Shown: positions 45,967-56,550 of the stretch, piece by piece
Position numbering within the stretch: the stretch's first letter is position 1
Layout of the letters: the number at the start of each line of letters is the position of its first letter
From: Symsagittifera roscoffensis
Lineage: Eukaryota > Xenacoelomorpha > Acoela > Convolutidae
Direction of reading: 5' to 3'
Assembly (NCBI RefSeq): GCF_963678635.1
Contig: NC_087062.1
Span: forward strand, 45,152,395 to 45,216,394
Length of the DNA: 64,000 nucleotides
Position numbers and translations under genes: made by a program
The notes under the pieces: generated by a model
What the model was told of the DNA's origin: nothing
The model's database searches: none
The model's input: the letters and a program-made list of their open reading frames with translations, nothing else

Positions 45967-46454
45967 GTGAGAGAGTGTTCACCAGTGTAGTTGATTTAAC
46001 TGATGAAGATCGTGATGCTCCAGAATTTGGTTCACCTAATTTAGTCCCAGCATGTTCAACGTTAGAAGCAACTACCGTAGAAATGGAAAGCCATCATGTC
46101 GACCTAGTAGACCTGACAACATTAACACCGCCTTCATCATCGCGTCCTACTATAGTTCACTTGCGGGAAGAAAACTATGCGTACCCAAGTGACCCGAAGC
46201 CCTCGAAAACAGATGACCAAAAGACTCCCGAAAAGAAAGTCAAATTTAGTCCTGATGTCTGTTCCACGAAATTCAACCCATCGGGCCTATCTTATGAAAC
46301 CTCAACTTCTACATTTGTCCCCATTGTACCTGACCCAGACTGGCTGAACACCTCTTCTATCATTTCGGCGATAGAACTCCTTGGACGGCCAATGACGCTG
46401 GAGGAGTTAAGGAGATGGACAATAAACAAGGCAGCAAATCGGGAAACTAATTAG
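45948..46454 (+). CDS. E3 third ORF in the -1 frame, hydrophilic protein
   Basis: Open from 45948 (a TAG precedes at 45945-45947) and overlapping the end of the integrase ORF by 19 nt in the -1 register, as in E1. It has no early ATG: GTG at 45960 is the first near-start and the first ATG is well inside. The product is acidic and Pro/Ser-rich, with VVDLTDED near its start and VDLVDLT later, and no membrane segment. GCCCCCA at the overlap is a possible but imperfect slip site. Equivalent ORFs in E1 and E2 support it as real. The function is unknown. Confidence 0.65.
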   Translation, partial: AAPKVLGERVFTSVVDLTDEDRDAPEFGSPNLVPACSTLEATTVEMESHHVDLVDLTTLTPPSSSRPTIVHLREENYAYPSDPKPSKTDDQKTPEKKVKFSPDVCSTKFNPSGLSYETSTSTFVPIVPDPDWLNTSSIISAIELLGRPMTLEELRRWTINKAANRETN

Positions 46455-47195
46455 ATGTATGAGCTCCAATCCAGATGTTATCATAAACATTCTTGAACTC
46501 TCAAAAACTTCTTTACAAAACTTTTAGTATCTTTAGTATCTTGTGTATTGCCGAATGCTATTAACATTCCATTGCTATAGAGTCATACAAACTTCCAGTG
46601 CTGTCATATTAAGCCAATAAGTTGATTGGTCACACTTGTAACCCTGCTTTAGCCATATAATTTCGCCAAAATGTCGGTAAAATTCTTTTCACCCATTGGG
46701 CGCTACCACCGGATAACCATTAGATTTATCCATCCTAGTATTACCCACTTATTTTGACTATTCTAAGGATAACTCGCTGCCTACCTTACTGCTCAATTTA
46801 CCCTGGTGCTATTCCAGTTTCTTGCTCGCCCATAGTAACCAGTCTATATTTATTTCACCCGACGAGAACATACTATTCGATCTAAGGTGGTTTGTTTTTG
46901 AATTTTTGTTATTGCGGATGAACATGCTTACCGGCCCACCGGGTCCGTTCATCGGTCTTTCCCGGACCGTACACCCGCTCTTTCGACCTGATAACCGTGT
47001 AAATTTACTTAGTATCAATACACTTTCTTGGTCCTCGGTGCTTTACCAAGTCTGTGCTCCTACTGTTCTAGATCCACTATCGGGGGTCCTAGACAATGCG
47101 CCTACTTAGTCATTCATTCTAGCGCTTATTTACTTTTGTTTTGTTCTCCTCTTGTGAGGCGAAAGGGATAGATTATAGATAAATTTTGCGGGGAA
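46455..47195 (+). other. E3 3' untranslated region
   Basis: About 740 bases with no supported gene. Just before the LTR lies gcggggaa (47188-47195), a short candidate polypurine tract. Confidence 0.6.
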
Positions 47196-47521
47196 TGTAA
47201 AAGTATTATTGTTTGTTCATTTAACCTCTGATCTTTACTGATCGTTGACCTTTAAGTTGTTAATTTATACACCTGCCAAAAGCGCAACGGCTTTTGGTAG
47301 ACTCAGAATTGGCCACTATCTTTTATGATACGTAACAAACAAAACCGAAACCAATTCAATCTTTTAAACCTCTCTTACTTTAGTTAGCATCACCGTCTTT
47401 TATTTAGTATTAAATAAAAGCCTACTGTTTTAGTAGGAATCATAATCATCCGTATTCTTAATCTATTCTTAGCTTAAGTACACTCCTATACAACTACGAG
47501 TGGTATCCTAATTTTTTAACA
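47196..47521 (+). repeat. E3 3' LTR (326 bp)
   Basis: Identical to 39884-40209 except for one base. It ends with aaca and is followed by the aatag duplication. Confidence 0.95.
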
Positions 47522-48181
47522 AATAGATCGTGAGCTCAAGGTAAATCCTTCCTTAAACAAAGAGGGTAGGGGCAAGACACAACATCCTGTGAATGATGCA
47601 CAAACTAATAGACATGCATCAACTTCTGGCCATTTTTGCATGTTGACATAAAAGAAGGAGCCAGCAAAACCAGATCCTGTTGCCAGTAAAACACCCACAA
47701 TTTGCTCCCAGATAACTGCATCGTTTTGTCTGTTCTCAGCTTGGCTGATGCAAATAAGCCCGGCTAAACCAATCAGAGAAGAGAGGATCGTGGACAAATG
47801 AGGAGCCGTCTTCAGGAGTATAGATTCGAGAACTAAACTAAATGCAAATCCGGAAAAATAACTGACGGCTGTTGCGTCTCCAACTGTAATGTAGTCTAGT
47901 GAAATAAAGTAGAAAAAATTGAGAAATCCGGCGCAAAAAAAGCCGTTCAAGAAATCTTTGAGCAACTTTGCCTTAGAAATGGGCTTTTTTTCTCGGGCGA
48001 AAAACCCAATTAAACCCGAAAGGACCCCAAAAACTCCAGTTGCGAAAGTTGCGACATTTCCTCCAAGGCCCGAATGCTGAACAATTGCCCCAGAAGCGGC
48101 AATTGAAACTGCTGCTAAGAAACTGAGGGTAATTCCCTGGGCTTTATTTTGAAGGTCTCTGTTGCTGATTTTACAGGGCAT
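47522..48181 (-). pseudogene. SLC35G-like transporter, N-terminal part (split by E3)
   Basis: Encodes the first 220 residues of a drug/metabolite-transporter superfamily (EamA-fold) carrier. From ATG 48181 it has about seven hydrophobic helices in the paired EamA pattern, including a GDATAVSYFSGFAFSLVLE helix typical of the family and a GSGFAGSFFYVNMQKWP segment. The retained family length (320 residues with the part at 39576-39878) fits SLC35G. It is intronless across this span. It breaks in codon 220/221 at the E3 target site, and reading on into E3 would reach a stop after one residue. The coding sequence shows no other lesion, so disruption is recent and may be allele-specific. The substrate is not predictable. 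Confidence 0.88.
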
Positions 48182-48909
48182 AACTGACAGTACAGTATAC
48201 GTAAAGAACTCGAGTTTATACTTTTAAAACGAATTCATCTCTAAGAAAAGTCGTAAAGTGAACACACCAAGCTGAGAGACGTAAGAATGAACGTTTGTTT
48301 TGAGTGAAGTAAAAGTGAACAAAAAATATCGAACGGCTGCGTGTCCCTTGGCAGAAGACTCTCAGTGCATACTGGTCCAAGCGATTACAACTCTTAAATT
48401 TAACCAAGTTTTTAAGCAAAATAATTTGAACCACTAACCATTTCATGTCGAGTCGCATGTCCAGGTGAGGCCCGGGTTGAACTTGCTTTGCATTTCAAAA
48501 ATATATGATAAGTCTTTCAGTTTTTGCCACGTCTCACTTAGTTATGCTGCAGTTTTGCCCCAGCAGTGAATTAACAATGTTTATCCGTGATTACAAAGTA
48601 CAATGATGATTCATTAATTTTCAGAAAAATATTTCATAGCCGGGGCATTAAAGGCAGCACCCTAAGATGAGCAGCAACGCTTAAGTTTGGAACGTCTGCG
48701 AGTGTGATATAATTCGCACCTCATAAGAACTTCGAATTACACTTTCAGCATCACAAGTAAAATGTTCGAATCGCGAGTTAGTTTATCCAGAATAAAGCCA
48801 AACTGGCAAACTTAAACCCTTCAAAGTTATTCAAAAAACGATCAGAGGCAAATTATCTCTTGCATTTAGTGGAGTGCTACAAATTTAATTTAAAAAGAAT
48901 TGCAGCAGA
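48182..48909. other. Upstream region of the SLC35G-like gene
   Basis: The promoter of the minus-strand gene should lie here, but no clear TATA or other element was pinned down. No other gene is seen. Confidence 0.4.
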
Positions 48910-49454
48910 CAGGGGCGGATCTAGGATTTTCTCGAAGGGGTGTATTTTCAAAAAAATTTAGAAAATTTTGTCGAACTTCTTTTATTTTTTTATTGATTTT
49001 CCTAGCTCTCCTAAAGCACTACAAAGACCCTGTTTTGGCCACCAAAATTTCTGCGCTGCCAGTAAAATTTTGAAAAACAGGCCAAAAAATGCGTTTTTAG
49101 GCACTTTTTGGAAAATTTTGACCAAAAAATTGCGTTTTTTCGGCCCGCCTTCAGAAAATTTTTAGGGTCCGTTACAAAAAATGGATATCTCAAAATAGTA
49201 CAAACGGGGGACCCTTTGGGTCGGCAGGGGGTCGAATCCCTGAGGGGGCCGTCCGCGGTCCCCCTAAACCCGATGGCGATCCTTACCATGTCCAAGCATT
49301 TTAATACTCTTCAAAATCTGGTTTTACAGACCAGATGAAGATCGAAGACATTTATGAAGAGGCGGTCAGTTTTCTAAAAAAACTTTTTTTTGCTGTTTAT
49401 CTTTCAGCATAAAGATAATCCGACCCACACCCCCCGTCCCCTAAATTTGCCCCT
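48910..49454. mobile_element. Second hAT-type MITE-related element
   Basis: It starts caggggcggatctaggat and ends aaatttgcccctg, so the termini match the 36792-37090 element, and the inner phrase ggtcggcagggggtcgaat is shared. About 150 bp of extra sequence (49275-49425) precedes the right end, suggesting an internal or nested insertion. No clear 8-bp duplication: gcagcaga against accgtaaa. Confidence 0.65.
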
Positions 49455-49839
49455 GACCGTAAACGGCTATGCTCGAACTACGCCGTCACTATGCTCGAAA
49501 TTTGAAATATCTAAAATTTTTAACAAGTTAGTTTTTTCTGTATCGAAACTTTTTCTCGAAGTTATGATTTTTTCGGAAGTCGAAGTTGACTGTTTTTGCC
49601 CGTAAGCGCCAATTGTTTTGAGTTTATTCTTTTGCTAAATTTTTTCTGCAATTAAAAAAAAATTCAAACAAAATTTTAAAAGTTACAAAAAAGTATTTAT
49701 TTTGAATGAAAAAAGCTCAAGCTGAGAAAACAGCGTAATTTAATGAAAAAGAAACACAAGTTGACATGAAGCTAGCTTTTTTTTACTTTTTCTGAAGATG
49801 AGACTTATTCCTGTGAATTCTCAGAAAATCGCTTCCTTG

Positions 49840-51040
49840 CTGAAACATTACGAGGCCAAACTGTGCTTTCTCTGCATTGTAAGCGGAACCCGCAACAGGC
49901 CAAAATCAGATTTGTCGCGGAATCCGCAACATTGCTACTTTTCTTTGATCTTCTATGCTGTTTTGGTTTCCACAAACAAATACCTAAATTATTGTACCGC
50001 TCAAAATCGCTTGAAAAATAGGCGAATACGCGGAATCCGCAACTGTATTTGCGGAATCCAGAACAGTTTGTGAAATCCACAAGCAAATGATAAAACATCT
50101 GTATCGTTAAATTGAGTGGTTGCGGAATCCGCAACTGTAAGTGGAATCCGCAAATTGTAAGTGGAATCCGCATTGTGTTTGTGTATTCCCTTTACATACA
50201 TTGATATGTGTAGTAGCCTTTAAAATTAGATCTTTTAAATACATGATTTGATTTCACTAGAATAGAATTTTACAAGAATAGAAATTTACTAAAATAGATC
50301 AGTTTTTGAGATTAATGGAATCCCAATTACAGACCAGTATTTGGGATCGATGAAATCCCAAATATTGAATAATTCGACGATTTGCTATGCGTTGGGTTTC
50401 TATTCACTCTCAAGCAAATGACTCCAAATAATGGATATATTCTGCATTTATTCCACATTATTCCAGTTTTTGGGATTTTTTTGTGACCAGTATTTGGGAT
50501 CGATGGAATCCCAAATACTGACCTAATTTGGCGTTATGCTGTGAGTTGTGTTTCCATACACTCTCAACCCAATGACAGCAATTACTGCATTTATTCGGCG
50601 TTATGCTTCCAAAATCAGTGTTTGGGGTTGACGCAATCCCAAATACAGACCTAATTTGTCGACATGCTGTGTGTTCCATACACTCTCAACTCAATGACTC
50701 CAAATATTGAAGTTGTTCGGTGGTGTGTTTCCAATATACTAAAAAATGACATCCACCGATTTAGGTAACCAATGTTTTAAGACTTGTTTGTGGATTCCAC
50801 TGACAATGGTTACGTCTTTGCTTTTAAATTCCGCATTGCGAGAGATAAGAATTACAGCTCAGCTTTTAATTGTTCATATGCAAGTTCAGTATTGAACAAC
50901 ATTCGGAATCCACATACAGTTTGCGGAATCCACTTACATTTGCGGCTTCTGCTTACATTTTGCGGAACCCACTTACAGTTGCCGAATCCAGAACAACTAG
51001 CTAGGTTTGCTTGTTGCGGAATCCGCAACAATGTAAAATT
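49840..51040. repeat. Cluster of near-palindromic GCGGAATCCGC repeats
   Basis: The core gcggaatccgcaac and variants (gtggaatcc, gcggaaccc) occur about 13 times in two blocks, 49870-50180 and 50790-51040. Between them, three copies of a 130-153 bp unit starting at about 50332, 50485 and 50612 contain the inverted pair tttgggat...atcccaaa. It is a composite satellite-like locus with no coding capacity seen. Confidence 0.75.
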
Positions 51041-51607
51041 CGCCCGGAAGATACATATCGACGGAAGACAAAACTAAGTCTTAAGACGACTGGCTAACGT
51101 CTAAACAGTTTGGCTAACGTTTGCATGCTTTTCACCGTCTCTACCATGCCAGTACTTTTCGGTGGTCTTTCTAACATCGGGTCGACAAAAACGTTACTGC
51201 TTTCGGCTTCGGTCAAAACACTCAATTTAACTAGATTACATGCAGAAATAGTGAGCTCATGGCTGGGTCTCAGTATCCCCAGACCACGAGGTCACTCCTA
51301 AAAACAGGGCTACTACTTATTATATTACTATTGTTTTTGTTCAGTGGATAAAAATCATCATCTCCATCGAAGATGGATCAACCCTTTCCCCCAACTGCTA
51401 GCTTCTCATCCTTATCAAAATGAATCTAGATGTTAATTAAAGTCAAATCAGGACATGACAAGAAGCTAAAAGTTTATGTAACAGTCTAAAAGTTTCAGTT
51501 CCTTTATCCTTCCGTATTGATGAATCCGCTGGATCAAGCTTGTTAATCCTGATTTCTTCTTAATCCGGAAGGCCGTCTTTCACCCTTCACCGTTGTTCGC
51601 AACGGCC

Positions 51608-51639
51608 TTGCAACTATTGTAGCGGCACAATAGTTGCAA
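51608..51639. other. Perfect 13-bp hairpin
   Basis: ttgcaactattgt, then agcggc, then acaatagttgcaa: a perfect inverted repeat with a 6-nt loop. It is preceded by a weaker ccgttg-ttcg-caacgg stem (51592-51607). It could be a transcriptional or RNA element at the start of an unrecognised mobile element; the ORF at 51752 begins 110 bases downstream. Confidence 0.7.
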
Positions 51640-51751
51640 CTCGGAGTGTTCTCTGTTACTCTGTAACTCGTTGTCGTTTTCCAATCTCGATTTCGTAGTT
51701 GTTGTTAGCGCAGCTAATGTTGTTCTGTTTTTCTTTCTTGTTCTAGCCAAA

Positions 51752-52096
51752 ATGGCCATTTCTGACGTTTCTCAGAAATATGACGTCATAATTAGAATTT
51801 TTGAAATTTTAAAATACCAGAATATTCCAGTCCTCACCGTTTGGCCAATCGTTCCAATAACCCTCTTAATTCTTAATAATCACCAATCCGGAAGGCTCGC
51901 TGCTAAAAATTCGAATTCTGCAGAGATTGCATTTTTCACATTCTGGTCGAATGTCACATACTCCCCGGACAGTCCGGTCAATGTCCTCATTGAATCACGC
52001 AATGTTCGTAAAATGGTTACAGTGTCATCGAATAGAATTTACAAAATGCACGAAATTACTTTTATCCACGTCACATCGACTCACTGCAGAATATAA
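51752..52096 (+). CDS. Hypothetical protein (114 residues)
   Basis: ORF from ATG 51752; in frame the reading is open further upstream to about 51671. One hydrophobic stretch (near residues 24-40, VLTVWPIVPITLLILNN) stands out. There is no recognised domain. It lies between a hairpin and the E4 element on the opposite strand. It could be the N-terminus of a truncated gag or host exon, or chance. Confidence 0.25.
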   Translation: MAISDVSQKYDVIIRIFEILKYQNIPVLTVWPIVPITLLILNNHQSGRLAAKNSNSAEIAFFTFWSNVTYSPDSPVNVLIESRNVRKMVTVSSNRIYKMHEITFIHVTSTHCRI

Positions 52097-52624
52097 ATGG
52101 CATCATACTACATCACTATAGCCTTCAAATTCTCTCATTAATCTGCACATTGAGGATATGACTTAAGATAAAACATATTTTCTGACTTCCAATGTCAATG
52201 TCCCGATTAAAACTTTTTCTCTTAGATTTAAAAGGTGTTGGCTTGCAGGACAGTCCTGCCAACCAACAAGCTAAAGTTATCCTACTACGCTTTTCCCTTC
52301 GGAAATCTTGCTTGTTATTGTCCTGAATATTAAAACTAAGAAACTCTGTGGTTAGAAAGAACAATGAAACAATCTCCCTCCTCGAGAGATTACTCAAGCC
52401 TTCCATGTCACCACAAAGTGATCAGTTCTCCTAGCTGATTAAAAACAGTCATGCAGGCTGGAATATTTAAATATACTCCTTCACTTAAGCCTTCCTAAAT
52501 AAATAGTAAGTGAATTTTTCTTCATCACTCCTTTGTTTTCTTCTTTTTTCGTCGTTTAGAAGTTCTAAAACTTCTAAATTCTTCTAATTTCATCTCTTTT
52601 TTCATCTTGTCTTTCGGTCATCCG
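52097..52624 (-). other. Probable 3' end region of E4
   Basis: No gene is supported. On the minus strand ctcgaggagggaga (52386-52373) is a purine-rich tract followed within one base by TGTTTCATTG, as expected of a polypurine tract and LTR start. The matching 5' LTR would lie outside the window, so this is unconfirmed. Confidence 0.35.
52373..52386 (-). promoter_or_regulatory. Candidate E4 polypurine tract
   Basis: Twelve of fourteen bases are purine on the minus strand, followed by a TG. It lies about 240 bases after the ORF-B stop. Only its position and composition support it. Confidence 0.3.
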
Positions 52625-55600
52625 TCAATGTTCCATTTCTTCCTCCTGTGATACTGACTCTGCACTCTCAGTTTCCGTATCTTGTAACACGTCGTTAGCT
52701 ATCCTGACGCTGCTGGAAGCCGTCCTCCAACACTTCTGCTCTTCCACCCTCTGTTTACAACAAGGTAGGGGATCCATGTTAGATTCTCTGTTCCTGCAGA
52801 AGCTGTTGTGGAGACACAACGTCACGTTTCTCTCCAAATCTTCTTTCAGCATCTCTGCCTTCTCCTTTCCACTACGTTCATTCGTCCTGGAAATTCTTTT
52901 CACAGCGGTGGTCACTGCATTCCAATGAGTCACGAGAGCTCGCTTGAAAGCTCCTGCTCCAATGTCCAGCTGATATTCACTGTACACCCTGCCGTGCTTC
53001 GACATATGCTTTTTCGCATACTCGTACAACCATGCAGTCATGTTAGCTCTGAACCATGGCATCAATCATTTTCTTGCCCATATCTTCTTCACTTCCATCG
53101 GAATGTTTAGAACTTTGCACATTGTCTCAAAAAGATCTAAATCTTTTAGACAATCTAATTTCCGCAACTGTTCTCTCGTCGGTGCCTCCTGTCTGTTATT
53201 TTCTCTCACATGAGCTTCCAGCCATCGTATCGCCATCATAACTCCCACTATCACTATCGTTACGGGCTGTGATGAATCTGGTAAACCCATGGAGAGCAGC
53301 TCTCCAGAGTCCCAGATCAACATCAGATTACTACGCTTGGGATACCACCAGGTCTGCAGCAAGCAGTGGCAAGGAAACTCGTCATGCGTCAACATGATGC
53401 TCCTCCAATTACGTCTTCCCGAAGCTTCCAGCAATGGTTCCACTTCCATCATCACTCGGTGGACTTCATCATTCTCATCTACTGCATTGTAATCTGTGAC
53501 AGTTGATCCTCTCTGTTTCTGTCTCTCAAAGTCACTGAAGTTCCCACTCACATATCCCATGAACTTCTTTCCTAGTATTGACTCCAATTCTTCTTTGGTT
53601 CTCTCTGGAACTGCTGAGAACATCTTACATAGTAACTCGTAAGACTTTTCAGACATTCTCGCCAATCTCACACACTTCGGCACTGAGAAGGCTTGATCCA
53701 CGATCGTTCTTGTACTCTTCACGTCCACAGCCACAAAATGTACAGGGTATCTGCTCTTGCACATTGGAGCCAACGTTGAACCCACCAAATATCGTGCTCC
53801 TGATGGTCTACATTAAGTCTCACTGTGTCTGATGTTCATCTCTGTCTCGATTGCTTCCCTCCATTTCCCTATGTATTTCTGTTCAGTCTGCAGAACTCCT
53901 GGGAATACTTCTACACTGATGGCTGTGACCACCTCATGTTTCTGTTCCAGATTTAATAGTGACTCTAAAGAACCAAACATGCTGTAGAATCCTAGTGCAG
54001 TCGCTAGATTCACATCGGTTCCTCCATGGCAATCTGCTATCAGTTCCGTTTCCGTTCTACTTTTCATCACTACATTTCCAAACAATACCGTCAATTGCTT
54101 GTGTTGTTTCTCCAGGGTCTTCACACAGTCCAAACCTCCACAAACGTGTCCCTCCAGTCCACAGAATTCCGCCAGACAGCTACCAGGTTTGACCCAGTCT
54201 TCTGGTCCCCAGCCAGGCAACTCCACTTTATATTCTCCGTTGCTCTTAGAGGCTATTATCATCACATTATATATGATGTTGAGGTCACGCAGGTTACAGT
54301 CTGCATTCAGTTCCCTCTGTACGTCTTGTGTCGCCCGTAATATTGAGTCAGCCTTGGGACTAGGACACCATGATGGCCTCATCAATTCCCACACTGTCAT
54401 CAAGCTCGTTCTCAGTAATTCATCTGAGAATCCCAACCCAAACTCCACTCTTTTGTCGGATTTTGGTACTGAAGGTGCAGTCACCTCTTCTTCCAAGACC
54501 AGTCCCAATTTGGCCTGTGGATTGTTAACGCTCTTAATCGTTACAATTCTGGACGTCCAGAATCTTAGCAACACCGCTGCTCATAATCGAAGAAGCAATC
54601 GCGTATGTCTTCACTCAGGAAAGGATTGTACGCGATCCCTATGATCCCGGATACGTAGCCATACGATTTCTTCTTGATCGGTCCACAGTATTCACTGGAT
54701 TTCGGCAATGCTCCCATAGATTCTTTAGTGAGTCTCAGCTCCTTGTTTGAGAATCTCCTGATTTCGTCTATCTTTTTCATGGGTTCCAACTCCTCAGGTT
54801 CTTTCATGTTCACCCTCATCGGTTTACTTTGCTGCATATCCAGCAGTGCTAGCAAGAATAAGGCTTTCGTTCGCTCATCGCCTTCCCTCAACATTTAATG
54901 CAGGTACTGAAATCTGCTCTATCAGGAATCGAATGAAACAGAGAGCGTCTCTCCGCTTCGCACACGCTACTGCTGCTCCCTCCTGGACTATCAGATCCCT
55001 CAGGTTCGTCATAAGGAAAACCTTTTCATCTTTTGATCTCTTCCTTTCTTCTGAGTCATATTCTTCGCGAGTCAGTCCCATCATGCACCAGGCGAACCTG
55101 AGTTGTAACTCTGTTCTTACGTAAGGTACTGCCACGAGAGCAAGTATTCTTGGCATAGTCCTCATTTCTTCCTCGAATTACCTCAACACTACTGCTTTCC
55201 ATGGAAGGCTCACTAACTGCTCGATCGTTTCCGCCTGTATGTCAGACGACGCCAAAGTCCCGTACGCCTTCTGCTTGAGGGTGTTGACTTGCAACATCGT
55301 TTCCAGATAACCCTCCATGGCTTTTTCGTCTTCCAGGGCCATTACATACCCTCTAGCCGAGTTTCGGTATTCCAACATCTCCATGTATCCACCGGTGGGT
55401 TCATCTATCGACACAGTCTCCGACACTGTCAGTCGGTTGTATTCCACTGGTGTTAGTTGTCCTGCAACACTTCCCTTTCCATGATTCATGGGAGATGGCT
55501 TGAAGTCTTTCATTTTGCTCTCTCCACATTGGCTGAGTATTTCCATTTCTAAGGTTGCTCCAGTCAGAGTGCGGTCACTCCTTTTGGATTTATAACCGGT

Positions 55601-56550
55601 TGACTTTATCCCCGCCATGAGAATGGGTGGCACCATCGCTATATCAGTTAATATTCTATCTGTGCCAGACAATTGATAATCACCTTGCCCCAAATCCATG
55701 ACCTCCTCAACTCGTTTCCTTTTCGCTGATTTACCAGCTTTCATCGATATTTCTGAATCCACTTTCGTCTTTCCAACTCTCCTCGGCATCACTCTGCTGC
55801 CTAACTTCATTTTCATCGCATTGATTTTATCAATCACCATTTTTGATCGCATCGTCCCTCTCCTGGTTCTTGACAGATACACCACTTCTCCTTCATCGTC
55901 CTGCGGTGTCATCTTGATGGGAGAATTCGCTTCACTCTCATCAGTGGCTGAGTCGATCAACAACTCACTCAGTCTCCCTTCACACTCATCAAGCTTGTCC
56001 AGTACTTCTCTCATCAAGGGTTGGTTGAGACCCGTTTTCAGAATAGACTGGGTCCCATAGCTTTGAACCACGGTCCAGACTTCTTCCATAAACGCCACTC
56101 TATCCAGTTTGCATCCCGTCCTACTCTCGTGGTCTCGGTGATGAACTTTCCATTCTTCTTCGGGCAGCGTTCCCAAGAAAGGGACTCTGGCTGAAGCCTC
56201 TATTCTTCTCCTCCGAGGTGATTCCATGAGGATTGTCTGGTCGTTTATTCTTGAATTGCCAGGAGAGCTGCTCTCCGGCAAATTCCGTTTCATTTCCACA
56301 AAGGCTGACGGAGGCTCCAGTATCGAGATGCCTTCATCCGCTGGCTCAGTCGTTTCCAACGTGTCTGCATTATTCTCAAGATCACTGAAGATATTGAAAT
56401 CCAGGCTGGATGTTCCTCCTGTCGATGCCCTGTCGTCTTCCCCACCAGCTCGATCCTGTTGCATGGGTTCTTCGGTTTGACGGCTCCCACCCTGTCCGTC
56501 ATTTCCTTCTGATTTATCTTTGTTCGGGCTCGATGGTCATTGTTCGTCAT
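52625..56550 (-). pseudogene. E4 ORF-B: large unknown ORF, interrupted
   Basis: A run of open segments that together look like one coding region of about 1,300 codons. The first ATG (56550-56548) overlaps the ORF-A stop as ATGA. Segments: 56550 or 56464 to 55178, 55165-54875, 54894-54565, 54574-53813, 53788-53066 and 53065-52625. Three junctions are plain in-frame stops (TAA before 55165, TAA at 53813-53815, TGA at 53066-53068); others are one-base shifts. Contents: an acidic, Ser-rich N-terminus, a basic KSAKRKR patch, a GYVSG motif occurring twice (54894-54565 and 53788-53066 segments), and an acidic tail ending in EEEMEH. No domain is recognised. The absence of hydrophobic spans argues against an envelope protein. 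Confidence 0.65.

Larger units (their letters stand above)
39884..47521 (+). mobile_element. E3: young full-length Ty3/gypsy LTR retrotransposon inserted in a host gene
   Basis: Two 326-bp LTRs with a single mismatch (G at 40050, T at 47362) are flanked by aatag (39879-39883 and 47522-47526). The inside encodes Gag-protease-RT-RNase H, integrase and a third ORF. The insertion splits an SLC35G-like coding sequence that runs the other way. Near-identical LTRs, a perfect target duplication and long ORFs show very recent activity. It is the best-preserved member of the E1/E2/E3 lineage here. Confidence 0.96.

Noticed and set aside
52125-52406. Minus-strand 93-codon ORF beside E4
   Set aside because: It runs through the candidate polypurine tract and has no domain; probably chance.
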